This document shows, piece after piece, positions 1 through 11,161 of a stretch of DNA of 64,000 nt. The translations under genes and the position numbers were made by a program. The notes below the pieces were generated by a model that saw nothing but the letters and a program-made list of their open reading frames with translations, did not search any database and was not told the origin of the DNA. The first letter of the stretch is position 1; each line of letters opens with the position of its first letter. Origin of the DNA: Liolophura sinensis (Eukaryota > Mollusca > Polyplacophora > Chitonida > Chitonidae); the NCBI RefSeq assembly GCF_032854445.1, contig NC_088299.1, positions 1,651,001 through 1,715,000 on the forward strand, read 5' to 3'.

Positions 1-61
1 ATTTTACCATGTTTTTGTCCTTTTCTCAATGTTAAATTCTTTTAATAAAATCTTTTTCATT

Positions 62-224
62 AACCCGGATAAAAAAAGGAGAATACAGAGTAAAATCAAA
101 GCAGCAACGAAAATGTGATGGTCGGCAAACAATCACACATAACCGGGAAAATATGCCCTCACCAATGTCAGATGGTTGGCAAATTATCGCACATAACCAG
201 GGATATACACTCACACCAAAATAA
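62..224 (+). repeat. Interspersed palindromic repeat family, copy A, with internal 54-bp duplication
   Basis: A segment containing TGTGATGGTCGGCAAAC followed by AATCACACATAACC is repeated at once as a diverged 54-bp second unit (117-170 and 171-224). The same core with its left flank (an AATAAAACC-like stretch, then GCAGCRACGA) recurs at 41990-42065 on the plus strand and 54724-54796 on the minus strand. The core is imperfectly palindromic (TGTGAT ... ATCACACA). No coding potential is seen. I do not recognise a named family. Confidence 0.6.
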
Positions 225-330
225 ATTTTTTTCAAAGGATTGCCTAGAGTGCCACATCAATGATGTATCTAAAACCAAATTTGTAATTGAACTAAATGAT
301 TCTTCTGAGCTCTTGTATTCAAAAGTAAAT

Positions 331-537
331 CAGGCACGAGGAGATCATATGTAATAGCTGTGTCACAAGACAGGCACGAGGAGATCATATGTAATAGCTG
401 TGTCACAAGACAGGCACGAGGAGATCATATGTAATAGCTGTGTCACAAGACAGGCACGAGGAGATCATATGTAATAGCTGTGTCACAAGACAGGCACGAG
501 GAGATCATATGTAATAGCTGTGTCACAAGACAGGCAT
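331..537. repeat. 40-bp tandem array, 5.2 copies
   Basis: Units start at 331, 371, 411, 451 and 491 with CAGGCACGAGGAGATCATAT and end in TGTGTCACAAGA; a partial sixth begins at 531. The five full copies are identical, so the array is young or homogenised. The unit length is not a multiple of three and no reading frame crosses it. Confidence 0.95.
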
Positions 538-1888
538 GTGCGCGAAAGGACAACAGCTAAACACGGTTCTTCTAGAGGTTATGCAAAACTGGTTTTAGGA
601 GAACAACAGTAGGTTACTATGTGAAGGTGAAAACCCAGACTATGGGTTACCTCGTGTAAGTTTCTTCAGAACTTCAGTAGGTCACCACAGAAAATGTTCA
701 TGCATATCAAGCAAGGTTAGTAATTTTACATGAGTTTTTGCTTGAATTATGTAAGATGTCCAATCACGCTAAAGATGCCATAAAGAACATATTAACTAAT
801 TTTGCCAGATAACTGATAATTAATCAAGTTTGGCTCAGCTGAACACTAAGATTTAGAGCAAGTCAGATTTGATCAGGACAAGCCATTGATCGATTTTTGT
901 ATTCAATCTGCAATTCCGAAACCTTTAATTGTGTGTGACATTGGATCAACTAAACACTAAGACCATTTCCATTGATGACCTTTTGTTGTCCCCCAGATCA
1001 AAAAGGTCTTAGTGGGTTGTATGATCGTGCACGATTAATGACCTGTCAGCATATCTCACACATGTCCATCGGTGTGCTCCAATATATCAACACGCAGGCC
1101 TGACAGCTATGTGTACCACACGTCAGAAACCACAAAGCAAGGGTAGCTTATTCCCCAGTAATCTTGTCGCCCCAGTTTACCAGCAAGTTGTTTTGTGTTC
1201 ATGTCGTATGGAACTTGACATGATCAACAATGTCAAAGTATAATCCTTATGGGCAGAATCTGACTTCTGCTACAATAAAAAAAAAAAAGGTCAGCATCAA
1301 TAAAGGCAGAAATGTGGGAATGCAAGGTTTTAATCTATGGTTTAAGTTTTGGACAAAAGACTAGTATCCCCCAAGTCTGTTTAATGCGTGGGGGTCATGA
1401 CAATACTGTCTATTCCTCAACTGTGCTCGCAGACACTTGACCATATCAGATTTAGAAGATGAGACCATAGCCTGCTTGACAGCCAAAGTCTCCAGTGAAC
1501 CCTGCTCTTTATATGTAACCAGCTGATGAAATGTTGTAATTCTGTGTAAGGCAGGTCCCAAAAGAAAAGACGCATCTCTAGACCGTGTCTGGCAATCATC
1601 AAGTCTTCTGCATTATTTATATTATTCATGGATATAGACCACACTTGGGTCAAAGGCTTAGAGCAGCATGTACGAACATGTATAAAACATTTTCCATACA
1701 CAAACTTAGTTGATGAGAATTAATGTCCAGGTGGGACTGCCTATAAACTATAATTAAGTATCTACAGAAATACAAACAACATTGTGTAAAAAATATGTAA
1801 AGTGTTCACATAATATCCACAATCAGCAGAAAACCCAAGATTTTACATTTTACACAATTTTTCTTCAACTAATTTTATTTTAACATAT
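538..1888. other. Non-coding stretch with a small inverted repeat
   Basis: No supported gene. It contains a perfect 10-bp inverted repeat, CACTAAGACC (955-964) and GGTCTTAGTG (1005-1014). The right arm overlaps a second pairing, GACCTTTT (977-984) with AAAAGGTC (1001-1008). The phrase AACACTAAGA occurs in diverged 20-bp direct repeats about 110 bp apart (near 833 and 943). A short A-run lies near 1276-1288. Confidence 0.5.
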
Positions 1889-2707
1889 CTTGTGTTATTT
1901 GTGTATGTATTATCACATGTATAGTGGGAACATTGTGTTATTTGTGTATGTATTATCACATGTATAGTGGGAACATTGTGTCATTTGTGTATGTATTATC
2001 ACATGTATAGTGGGAACATTGTGTCATTTGTATATGTATTATCACATGTATAGTGGGAACATTGTGTCATTTGTATATGTATTATCACATGTATAGTGTG
2101 AACATTGTGTTATTTGTGTATGTATTATCACATGTATAGTGGGAACATTGTGTCATTTGTATATGTATTATCACATGTATAGTGGGAACATTGTGTCATT
2201 TGTATATGTATTATCACATGTATAGTGGGAACATTGTGTCATTTGTGTATGTATTATCACATGTATAGTGGGAACATTGTGTCATTTGTGTATGTATTAT
2301 CACATGTATAGTGGGAACATTGTGTCATTTGTGTATGTATTATCACATGTATAGTGGGAACATTGTGTCATTTGTGTATGTATTATCACATGTATAGTGT
2401 GAACATTGTGTTATTTGTGTATGTATTATCACATGTATAGTGGGAACATTGTGTCATTTGTGTATGTATTATCACAAGTATAGTGTGAACATTGTGTTAT
2501 TTGTGTATGTATTATCACATGTATAGTGGGAACATTGTGTTATTTGTGTATGTATTATCACATGTATAGTGGGAACATTGTGTTATTTGTGTATGTATTA
2601 TCACATGTATAGTGGGAACATTGTGTTATTTGTGTATGTATTATCACAAGTACAGTGGGAACATTGTGTTATTTGTGTATGTATTATCACATGTATAGTG
2701 GGAACAT
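1889..2707. repeat. 43-bp minisatellite, about 19 copies
   Basis: The unit runs ATTGTGTTATTTGTGTATG - TATTATCACATGTATAG - TGGGAAC, with a fixed 43-bp period. Three sites vary: TTA/TCA, GTGTAT/GTATAT and GTGGG/GTGTG. Two units have ACAAGT for ACATGT. The GTGTG variant (three occurrences) is each time followed by a TTA unit, indicating block duplication or conversion of linked variants. Since 43 is not divisible by three, the short frames running into it are not meaningful. Confidence 0.95.
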
Positions 2708-4560
2708 GTCACCCAGGTGCTAGCTTCAGTAAGTGTGCTTCACTGGGAACTGGGGTATTCTGGTTCAGCATAAGGGAATCTCCTTACTCAGTCCATGTCT
2801 GAATTAGGTGTCATTTTACTACACTCAACAATTTTGGAGAATTATAATAATAATTAAAGGTGTTACGTTCCTTACAGCGATACCAGTGGTCAAGCATCAA
2901 GGTCCAACTGAATGTCAAATAAGAAAACACTGTGAAAGTAATTCAATGAATAAATTTGCCATGATTGGAAAAATTAAGCTACGGGAAACATTTGTTTACC
3001 AATAGATGCTGACAGACACAAAGATGATTTGCTTTATTCAACTGTCGAAGTACATAGACAATGGACACTTCCACATATTTAGCCGGCATGTACAAATTGT
3101 AACAGTATTTACAAAAGCAGGCAACATGGAGAAAGAGCATGACAAAAACCCCCCAAAAAATTACTGCCAAAGCAGCAATACCGGGGTTCAAGCTGGTATT
3201 TCCAGCCTATGCGGTGTCACTTCCGGTTGCTTTAATGGTGTTGATGCAGTGATATAAAACTAACCTAATTAGAAAGCCTACATTTTTCGTAGCCATTAGT
3301 GCATTGTAAGTACACTATACATCATATGTACATATAAATGTGACAGATGTAGTAAATCCCCCTGTGTGATAAGATAAATTGGCGAGCTTCATGATGCTAT
3401 GCCCAATGAGAAACTGATTCCTTCTCAGACTATTTTTTTGTAAGGCAAAGCGCAAAAAACATAGCCCGTGTAAACAGCAACAGTATACTTTCACTTCTGA
3501 ACAGACTGACTGCTTTACTAATAGCTTACACCTTATCAGAAAGCCGACACCTGGATCAGGACACATGTAGATATCTGTCAATCACCAGAGCCTGGTTAGC
3601 GTATAGTAAAGACTACTGGCTATGCAAAAAGTTTATGTGAACACTTATGGAGTGGAGTGGGGTCCAGTGGTACAGGGTTAGTCAACCACAATTGCAGTAC
3701 CAATCACATAGTCAAGAGAACATATATACGATATATGTCTTCAATCAAAATCAACGAGCTTCAATTTGTATCTCTTGAATTGGGGACTTTCCTTTATACG
3801 CATTTTAGCAAAAAAACTATTGATCATTGGCATACTATGGAAAGGGCATGTCTTGGGCTACAATTTGATGCAAGTTTCACATTTGTAGCTCCCATAGTTC
3901 TCGTGTGACCGGCCACTGAAATTATGATACTGGAAAAAGTTTTGCAACCATGTCTCAAATAGTTACACCGATATGCAAATCCGAAAGCAGATTCGGAATT
4001 AGCATTGTCAAATACACCAGAATACATAAAAATCATTATCAAAATTAGACACTTTTTAATAACTTCGACCAATGGCTAGTTTCCAAAGTTTTCAATGAAT
4101 GTCCAAGATTTTTTCAAACTTGCTCTAACTAGGATCACTCTACAAGTACAACAAAAGAATCCGTTCGCTGGTTTGTCGGAAGACGATTTTTAAAGGTTTT
4201 GATCAAAAATCCAAAATGGCTGCCATGTCAGGTGACCAATGTTAACCAAAACCAGCCAAACTTTGCCTCGTAACCTTGTTTCTTTAAATCACTAAATTTC
4301 AACAACATCCAATGAAAAGTTTTCCTTTTACAGATCTTAATGCTTTCAAAAAGCTTTCAAGAAAACGGAGGAAAGATAATAGTAAAACTCCAAATGATTT
4401 CAATAGGTGTCCCAGGACAGAGTGCTTAGCCATCTAATAATAATCAACATGGGCAAATTGCATTCTGAAAATTTGTCCTTAAACTGAAGGGTGCTAAGTT
4501 CATGATTGTATAATACCACCACACATTATACAGAACAGGTTTGTGATGCTTCACAAATTT
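2708..4560. other. Unique non-coding sequence
   Basis: Only short frames with no recognisable protein similarity. Nothing beyond ordinary AT-rich sequence is seen here. Confidence 0.4.
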
Positions 4561-4643
4561 GTGAGAGTATGGTCGAGTGATTTAAATTCTCATGTCTTTC
4601 AAGAGCGAGGGAACATAAGGTACCGGTTCAATCCCGACTTGGG
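4561..4643 (+). repeat. tRNA-Leu/Ser-like SINE head (old copy)
   Basis: An A-box-like TGGTCGAGTGAT (4570-4581) is followed 55 bp later by a perfect B-box, GGTTCAATCCC (4625-4635). That spacing fits a class II tRNA (Leu/Ser type with a long variable arm). The A box has about three mismatches, so this is not a functional tRNA gene. It is most simply the 5' head of a decayed SINE whose body would extend downstream to perhaps 4800. The right boundary and any target duplication are not clear. Confidence 0.5.
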
Positions 4644-6390
4644 GCGAGAGTTTGTTGATTCTCCTGCTTTCACTTTGGTGACTGAAACTGGTCCTGTTAT
4701 GTGGCTAATATTACGCAGTTTAATGTTCGTTGACAACTACTTGTCTTCCACAATTATTGTGCTAGTGTCTGTATATGGCACAATGCCAGTGAGTCTGTAC
4801 ATATAAGCTGGCTTACTGAAATTGGCTTTCTACAGCCTGAAGATACAAAAGGGTTATAACCACAAATAAATCTGAAAGCTGTCATCAGTGAAAAACTCTT
4901 CAGCATGGTGTTACCTGTGCCAAATATCAAATTCAATGTAAGAATTCGGGTCCAGGTCATCTAAAAAATCTAGTAACTTACAGGGGTTAGGTTACACTGA
5001 TAACCAATGGTCCTGCAAATTTCATATTCCTCCATGACTGCAAAAGAACTCAATGGGCATCAAGAGAGGTAATTGTGTAAAATGAGATGTCCACTTCCAG
5101 CGCCGTGCAGCACTCAGGCACTCACTTAATTGGGGAGAGAGTTAGAAAGAGGGCCATCACACTTGAGAAAGCTATAGGGTTTAAAATCAACACTTATAAT
5201 TAGGTTGAGGATTCCAATGGTCGTCTCATGATGGACACCCTGCACCAAGCATATCACAGTGATAGCAGGCTTGAAAGTCACAGCATATTCTAAACGTATG
5301 ATTTTGGTGCTCTTTATATCGCTGTTTTTCTATACATAAAAATGTGAAAAAATGTAAATAATCAATTGGAATCCTAAACTTATTAGCCGCAAAAGATTTT
5401 CACAGGTTCAAAAATGCACTGGCTTAATAAATACACGATATAAATCCATTCTTAAAAGCTTTTAAAATGCTCTATACACTGTCGGCTAATCAATGACCAA
5501 ATCATTCACAATTATGTAACAGAAGAGAAAGAAGGTGAGAAATGTTTGCACGCAAGCAGTAAACTGTTTGGTGTGGGAAACACGCCACCTCTAAAGTGCT
5601 AGGATGATTACTAGCTCTATAATTAAAATATCTGAAACAAATCATGCCATTTCACAGAAAGGCAATGATTGAAAAAACAAATGCCTAAATTTGCATTACC
5701 TAAGAGCTTTGAAAACATGGACTGGTTTATAAACAACAAAAAAATCATATTGGCAAACTCTGGTCAAGGGATTGGGGACTAGCAGATAATAACATAAGAA
5801 CTGAATAGTGACGATGAACAAATACGGATTATTTTTTCTTAATTTGGCATGTTTGCACTGGTTCTAGTTATTCTGTTTATCAATCAATAAAGATCCCTCT
5901 ACATGCACCCTCAGGCAAGATACCGTCACGCTGTGTTAGCCTAGCTGTGCTCATGTCTTCTCAACATCTCTACACATATAATACTATATATCTACCGTTC
6001 TCCTAGCAGAAAAATCGTCTCATGTTTAATTAAGTTATCAAAAAAAAAAAAAAAAAAATACAGCATTCATCGAAGTAGGAAAACAGAAGTTTTCATGGAC
6101 AAAAAAATCTTGGTACCACAAACTGCAAACCTAATTTACTGTATCACAGAATACGGCTATATCATTTTTTTTTTAAAATCTGAAAACATAAACTGCTTCA
6201 AAGTTCCCAACAGATTAAAACTTCAGACATATTCCAAAATGTAGCATGAACGTAAAAAGTGAGCTGTGGTGTACTAAGTTAAGGTAAAGATGATAAGCTT
6301 GGTTGATATTTTAATATTTTCTGGTTCATTGCATTACTTTGGTGATGAAGAAAAAACTTGTATAATTCATCACTGTATTATAAAATGGAG

Positions 6391-6434
<44 letters not shown>

Positions 6435-8511
6435 GTTTATTGGTTCATTTAAAAATTTTACGCTACTTTTATAAAGTTTTATAATAAAATTTAATGCAGT
6501 GAAATAAATTAAATTTTTTAAAAACTGAAGTGCATGTTTAAAAAAAATATACTCTCGATTTGTTCTTTTGTTAATTTACTAGTCATTTTTTTGATGTACA
6601 AGACAAAAAATTTCTCTCCTGGTCAACTTTAATATTTGACAAATGTATGTTGTGACAGTATGTAAAACTTCTCAGAATGTCAAAAAGACAGGGAACAATT
6701 TGAAAACGTGAAAAAGTATGACAGAAGAGAAATTAACAAAGCTTCATTTATAAATTTACAACAGCAGAATCAACATCAAAATATGAAAATATCATTACTA
6801 TACATGTATCTGTAAAATATTAAACAAACATGCATGTATTTCACTTCAGACTGTACTGCAATACAAGAATCTTATGTGAAGGCTATGTTTAGCACATATA
6901 CTACACGGTTCTACAAAAAGGCTAATAACGCCCTGAAAATCAGTTGAGACCTGTGACCTGCAGACAGTGGCCCTGCCTGTCAAGCTATTAATCACTGCAG
7001 AGAGCCTGTTGTGTGTGGTGAGAAGAGGCCATCGGTACAAGTCCTCCAGCCATATTCTGTATTACGCCCCTTTGATGCAAGTAGTAACTGCCTCAAGGCC
7101 AGACGTAATCACCAATTAACAGTGCGATGGTAAAAAAACAAAAAAAAAAACAAAAAAAAAATGCAGCAGAGGCAACGGAGATGGCAAATCTAAAGCATCT
7201 TACAAATTCATTATCTAAAAGCCCCATTGCCACGGCAAAGTCTTAGCCACGTGAAGACGATGACATACAAAATTGCTCTTTGGAAATTGTGAATTTCTTA
7301 CAATTTAAGGATGTCGTATCTTGATGAAATGAGACTCACACTAAAATGTTATTATATTAGGCAGAAAAGTTAATTTCTCTTCAAAATTTCAACATGCTGG
7401 ACATTTATTGATTATTATATTACACATAGATCAGAAATATCGTCTTCTTCCGTAATTTCCATTAAAATCACGGTAAAAGGTTATTAAGATATATATCTAC
7501 ACACAAAAGCCAACGTCACTATTGAAAGTGTGCACGTCTAATTGATAATATGCTTCACATGGTCAATAAAAAAAATTCACTGATCCGACACTATTGTAGC
7601 TTTACAAAACTTTGACAGCCCTGTGATATGTCAGGGATCAAATCTGAAGTTCTCACTGAAAATACATAGGCATGATGAAAGAGGTGCGACCATTAGAGAA
7701 CAGTCTGAGTTAGCAGATAAAAGTCTAACCATGCATTCATGGAAATGGCAGCCCGGATTATTCTTCACAGAACAGTTTGCCTGAACACGGAAATAGCACC
7801 ACTGAAACCATTAAGAATAAAATGCATTGCTTTCATACGTGACTCTCCTCAGCAGGAAATTTGTCACACAAACCATATTCCACGAAAAAAAAAAAAAAAA
7901 ATCTCGGAAAGTAAAGAAATGAAAAAAATACACTCAAAGTGTGTTTGCAGACCTCGTGGTAATGAGTTCTGTCAATATTTTATTCAGCACAAAGCAGCTA
8001 GGATAGAGTGGAACATGTTACTCCCCTACAGCATGCAGAGCTACCTTATGCCACAATTACATGGGCTACACAACTAAAACTTTTCAATCTAAACCTTTAA
8101 TTCAAAGTCCACTTTCTTAAGAGTAATTTTCTTCATCCTGCCCTTATTACAAGTCCAAGAGCAGTCGCATGGAATAGCCTTTAATGCAATATGGCAACAA
8201 CCTTTTCCAAATGTTCATCCATTCTGCTATCAACACGAGTACAATCTGATATACCACCATGGCATTCAATAATATAAAAATGATCCTTCAGGTATTTTAG
8301 AAACCTTTTGAAGACAGTTGGACAGTGTTTTCATGTACATGCAGTTATGCAGCAGAGCTCCTTCAGCAACACTTCAGCACAGATTGAAGAGAAATTATAT
8401 TATTCATTGATCTGTATGATGTTTATAGATTTGTATGACTGCAATTGTTGGTGTAATGCATTATGTTCACATACTTCATGTACACACACACCAACAGGAT
8501 CTTCTCGCTCT
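4644..8511. other. Unique non-coding sequence with simple repeats
   Basis: No supported gene. It contains a 19-A run (6040-6058), a TA microsatellite (listed separately) and an A-rich stretch with C interruptions (7131-7161). The longest frame here (about 112 codons from 7739) runs through an A-run giving a lysine stretch and looks random. Confidence 0.4.
6392..6429. repeat. (TA)n microsatellite
   Basis: About 19 uninterrupted TA units. Length is likely polymorphic and prone to sequencing error. Confidence 0.95.
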
Positions 8512-8512
8512 G

Positions 8513-8592
8513 AAGATTGATTGATTGATTGACGTTCAACGTTTTCACACCTACATGTTCGATGGTGGTTAAAGTTATGGATGGAGGAAACA
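8513..8592 (-). repeat. Diverged SINE tail relic
   Basis: Repeated TTGATTGATTGA, then GACGTTCAACG, CGATGGTGGTTAAAGTTATGG and ATGGAGGAAAC, correspond in order to landmarks of the window's SINE tail (GATTGGTGTTTTACGCC, GCGACGGTGGCCAGCATTATGG, GGGAGGAAAC). Similarity is low, so this is an old copy or a related family. Confidence 0.4.
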
Positions 8593-9078
8593 GGTTGTGT
8601 TCTCTGAAAGTCTTAATTATAACCTCAGTAGTAAGTACCTCTATGATGAAGTTCAATTAAGTATCTGCATTTCACTTTATTGTATTACTGTATTGCACAG
8701 GCATCGTAAGAACATGGTATACCGGAATATGTTACGCAAATTACTCTTGAAATGTCATCGCATTGTGCGAAATTGTCATGTGATAAAATCTGGCTGATCT
8801 AGTTTCCATTTGAACACCATCGCCTTTGAGCTATCCAGTCAAAATGCCATGAAAACCTCGGGAGTATTATCTGGGATAAGAGTGCTCTACACAGGTTGAC
8901 AAATCAGACAATTTACAGGCCTTATGTGGACTACAACTGGGTGATTCCTGTCTGAACTTGAGGTGTAGACTGACATTTCTATAGGATTAACATGCAATCC
9001 ACGCCAAACAGGCCAATAAAGATTGGGTGCATCCTGTAGCCCAGGTCAGATTAGTTCTGTAAGCTCGCTCAGCTGGTT

Positions 9079-9558
9079 GGAGGAGAGATGAAGGGTATGT
9101 GATGTGCTGGAAGGGGGATGCATGATGTGGGAAATTAAAGAATTATATGATGAGGGTAATGAGGGATATGTAAGGTGGGGATAAGGGATATGTAAGGTGG
9201 GGATAAGGGATATGTAAGGTTGGGGTGAAGGATGTGTAAGGTGGAGGATGAGGAACAAGTGATGTGGGGGATGGGGAATATGTGATGTGGGGGAGGAGGC
9301 CTGTGATGCAGGAGATGAGGGAATTATGTGATGTGAGTATGAGGGACATGTCATGTGGGCATGAGGGAATTCTGTGATGTTGGGAATGAGGGAAGAGAAA
9401 ATGAGGGATATGTAAGGTGGGGAATGAGGGATATGTAATGTGAGGGAAAAGGGATATGTAATGTGGGGAATGAGGGATATGTAATGTGGGGAATGAAGGA
9501 TATGTAATGTGGAGAATGAGGGATATGTGACGTGAGGGAAGAGGGATATGTGATGTTT
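9079..9558. repeat. Degenerate 21-23-bp purine-rich minisatellite
   Basis: Repeats of the type GGAATGAGGGATATGTAATG(TGG) with unit lengths of about 21-23 bp and many indels. The plus strand is strongly purine-rich (GGGATGAGG). The opposite strand is open for 189 codons and would encode a His/Ser/Pro/Ile-rich repeat; this is a by-product of the biased composition, not a gene. It ends 75 bp before the Tc1 transposon. Confidence 0.85.
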
Positions 9559-9734
9559 GGGAGAAATGGAAATGGAAGTCTTATTTTTCATGTACTGTAC
9601 ACAGACAGCATACATGGTCCCATAACAACCATACAGTCATGGAAAAAATTATTAGACCACTCATATTTTCTTTGGTTTCTTGTTCATTTTAATGCCTGGC
9701 AACCCTAAAGGTGTATTAACCGAAGATTACAATG

Positions 9735-9778
9735 AATACGACAAAAATCCAGCTGATTCCATAATACTTTGTCGTATT
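9735..9778. other. 11-bp inverted repeat inside the Tc1 left end
   Basis: AATACGACAAA (9735-9745) and TTTGTCGTATT (9768-9778) are perfect reverse complements separated by 22 bp, about 100 bp from the outer end. Such an internal palindrome could be an extra transposase-binding or transcriptional control site; the role is inferred. Confidence 0.6.
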
Positions 9779-9839
9779 TGATATGCTTTAAGGTCAGTTG
9801 TATTCCTAGGGTGTATGCGAGGCAATTTCATGCTTTCCA

Positions 9840-9920
9840 TTTACATGCAGACTTACATAAAGAGTGGTTTCCTGTTTACATGTAGGCTTACATAAATAGG
9901 GGTCTCTTGTTTATATATTA
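9840..9920. repeat. 35-bp direct duplication with TATA-like end in the Tc1 leader
   Basis: A 35-bp unit starting TTTACATGCAGACTTACATAA (9840-9860) is followed by a diverged copy starting at 9875 (TTTACATGTAGGCTTACATAA). A third partial start, TTTATATATTA, supplies a TATA-like sequence ending about 36 bp before the transposase ATG. It looks like a duplicated promoter segment. Confidence 0.6.
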
Positions 9921-9956
9921 AGACGCAGCACAACTCGGTAGTTGTCAGCTCCCATA

Positions 9957-10985
9957 ATGCCTAAAACGAAAGAATTATGTGGAGCCAGAAAGGCAGCCAT
10001 CTTGGCACAGCTGGATACTGGATTGAGCGAGCGACGAGTGGCCAAAAAACTGAAGATCTCTAAGACAGCAGTTCATTACACCAAGAAAAAGCAAGCCGAA
10101 CATGGTACTACAAAACTGCTAGCTGGTCGAGGCAGGAAACGTCTTTCTACCCCACGAGATGACCAAGCACTCATCCGGTCCTGTATCAAGAATCGTCGTC
10201 AGACCTCCAGAGACCTTAGAAATGAGTGGGCATTGTCAACAAATGTGACTTGTTCAGCAAGAACAGTTCAAAACCGACTTCTTGGAGCTGGTCTAAAGTC
10301 GCACAGGGCACGGAAGAAGCCCTTCATCAACGAGAGGCAGCGGAAGGCCCGCTTGCGTTTTGCGAGGGATCAAAAGAATTGGACTGTTGATGATTGGGCT
10401 AAAGTTCTCTTCAGTGATGAATCCAATTTTGAGTTGATGCCTACTCCAGCCAACTTACTGGTTAGGAGGAAGCCTGGGGAAGCCTACAAACCAGACTGCC
10501 TTGCTCCTACTGTAAAGCATGGGGGTGGATCAGTGATGATCTGGGGTTGTTTCAGTATGGGTGGAACAGGACAGATGCAGTTGTGTGAAGGGAGAATGAA
10601 CCAAGTCACATACAGAGCTACTCTTGAAAACAGTCTTCTTCCATCAGCTGCTAAACTCTTTCCTGGCTCGAATGACTGGATTTTCCAACAAGACAATGCC
10701 CCTTGCCACACGGCAAGGTCAGTTAAAACCTGGATAGAGAACCGGAACATTCGAACCATGAATTGGCCTGCTCAGTCACCTGATCTGAATCCAACTGAAA
10801 ACCTGTGGAATATTATCAAGTTCAAAATGGAGAACCACAAGCCCCAAAACAAAGCAAATTTGTTCGAATTTTTGCAACAGGAATGGGCTGCTGTGACCGC
10901 AGGGCAATGTAACAAACTGGTGGAGAGCATGCCAAGGCGCATGGCTGCAGTCATCAAAAACAATGGGCATGCAATCAAGTACTAA
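9957..10985 (+). CDS. Tc1-type DD34E transposase
   Basis: This 342-aa protein should bind the element's terminal repeats and carry out cut-and-paste transposition into TA sites in the nucleus. The frame is open further upstream, but only from a TTG codon at 9942; the first ATG is at 9957 and gives the usual Tc1 length of about 340 aa. Residues 1-110 form the expected paired helix-turn-helix region (LDTGLSERRVAKKLKISKTA, then a GRGRKR linker around 57-62 that resembles the GRPR AT-hook-like motif). The catalytic domain shows all three acidic residues: D154 in LFSDESNF, D246 in FQQDNAPCHTA and E281 in SPDLNPTENLW, with exactly 34 residues between the last two. The glycine-rich box GGGSVMIWG is at 189-197. 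No stop or frameshift interrupts it. Its position inside perfect inverted repeats confirms the assignment. The residue pattern predicts an active enzyme, but activity is not shown. Confidence 0.96.
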   Translation: MPKTKELCGARKAAILAQLDTGLSERRVAKKLKISKTAVHYTKKKQAEHGTTKLLAGRGRKRLSTPRDDQALIRSCIKNRRQTSRDLRNEWALSTNVTCSARTVQNRLLGAGLKSHRARKKPFINERQRKARLRFARDQKNWTVDDWAKVLFSDESNFELMPTPANLLVRRKPGEAYKPDCLAPTVKHGGGSVMIWGCFSMGGTGQMQLCEGRMNQVTYRATLENSLLPSAAKLFPGSNDWIFQQDNAPCHTARSVKTWIENRNIRTMNWPAQSPDLNPTENLWNIIKFKMENHKPQNKANLFEFLQQEWAAVTAGQCNKLVESMPRRMAAVIKNNGHAIKY

Positions 10986-11155
10986 CTCCCGTATGAGACT
11001 GAGAGTCATGTGACTACGTGACTAGGAGACAGGAGAAAAAATGAAATGCCAAAATGTTTTTGAGAATACAGTTGCCACATCTACAGATGTATGAACTTAA
11101 GTGATTTTGGTCATTGTCAAGAAAGTCATAGAGAACTGATAGATATCACCTCTTA

Positions 11156-11161
11156 AATAAA
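11156..11161 (+). promoter_or_regulatory. Polyadenylation signal of the transposase
   Basis: AATAAA lies 171 bp after the transposase stop and within the element, so the transposon appears to carry its own 3' end signal. Confidence 0.5.

Noticed and set aside
331-537. 40-bp array considered as a CRISPR
   Set aside because: Units are directly adjacent with no unique spacers, and the DNA is eukaryotic.
7739-8077. 112-codon frame
   Set aside because: It contains a lysine run from an A-tract and no similarity or splice signals.
9046-9615. 189-codon minus-strand frame, His/Ser/Pro-rich
   Set aside because: It is the complement of a purine-rich minisatellite; the period and composition explain the open frame.
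9942-9956. Upstream start of the transposase frame at TTG
   Set aside because: ATG at 9957 gives the normal Tc1 length and a typical MPKTKE start.
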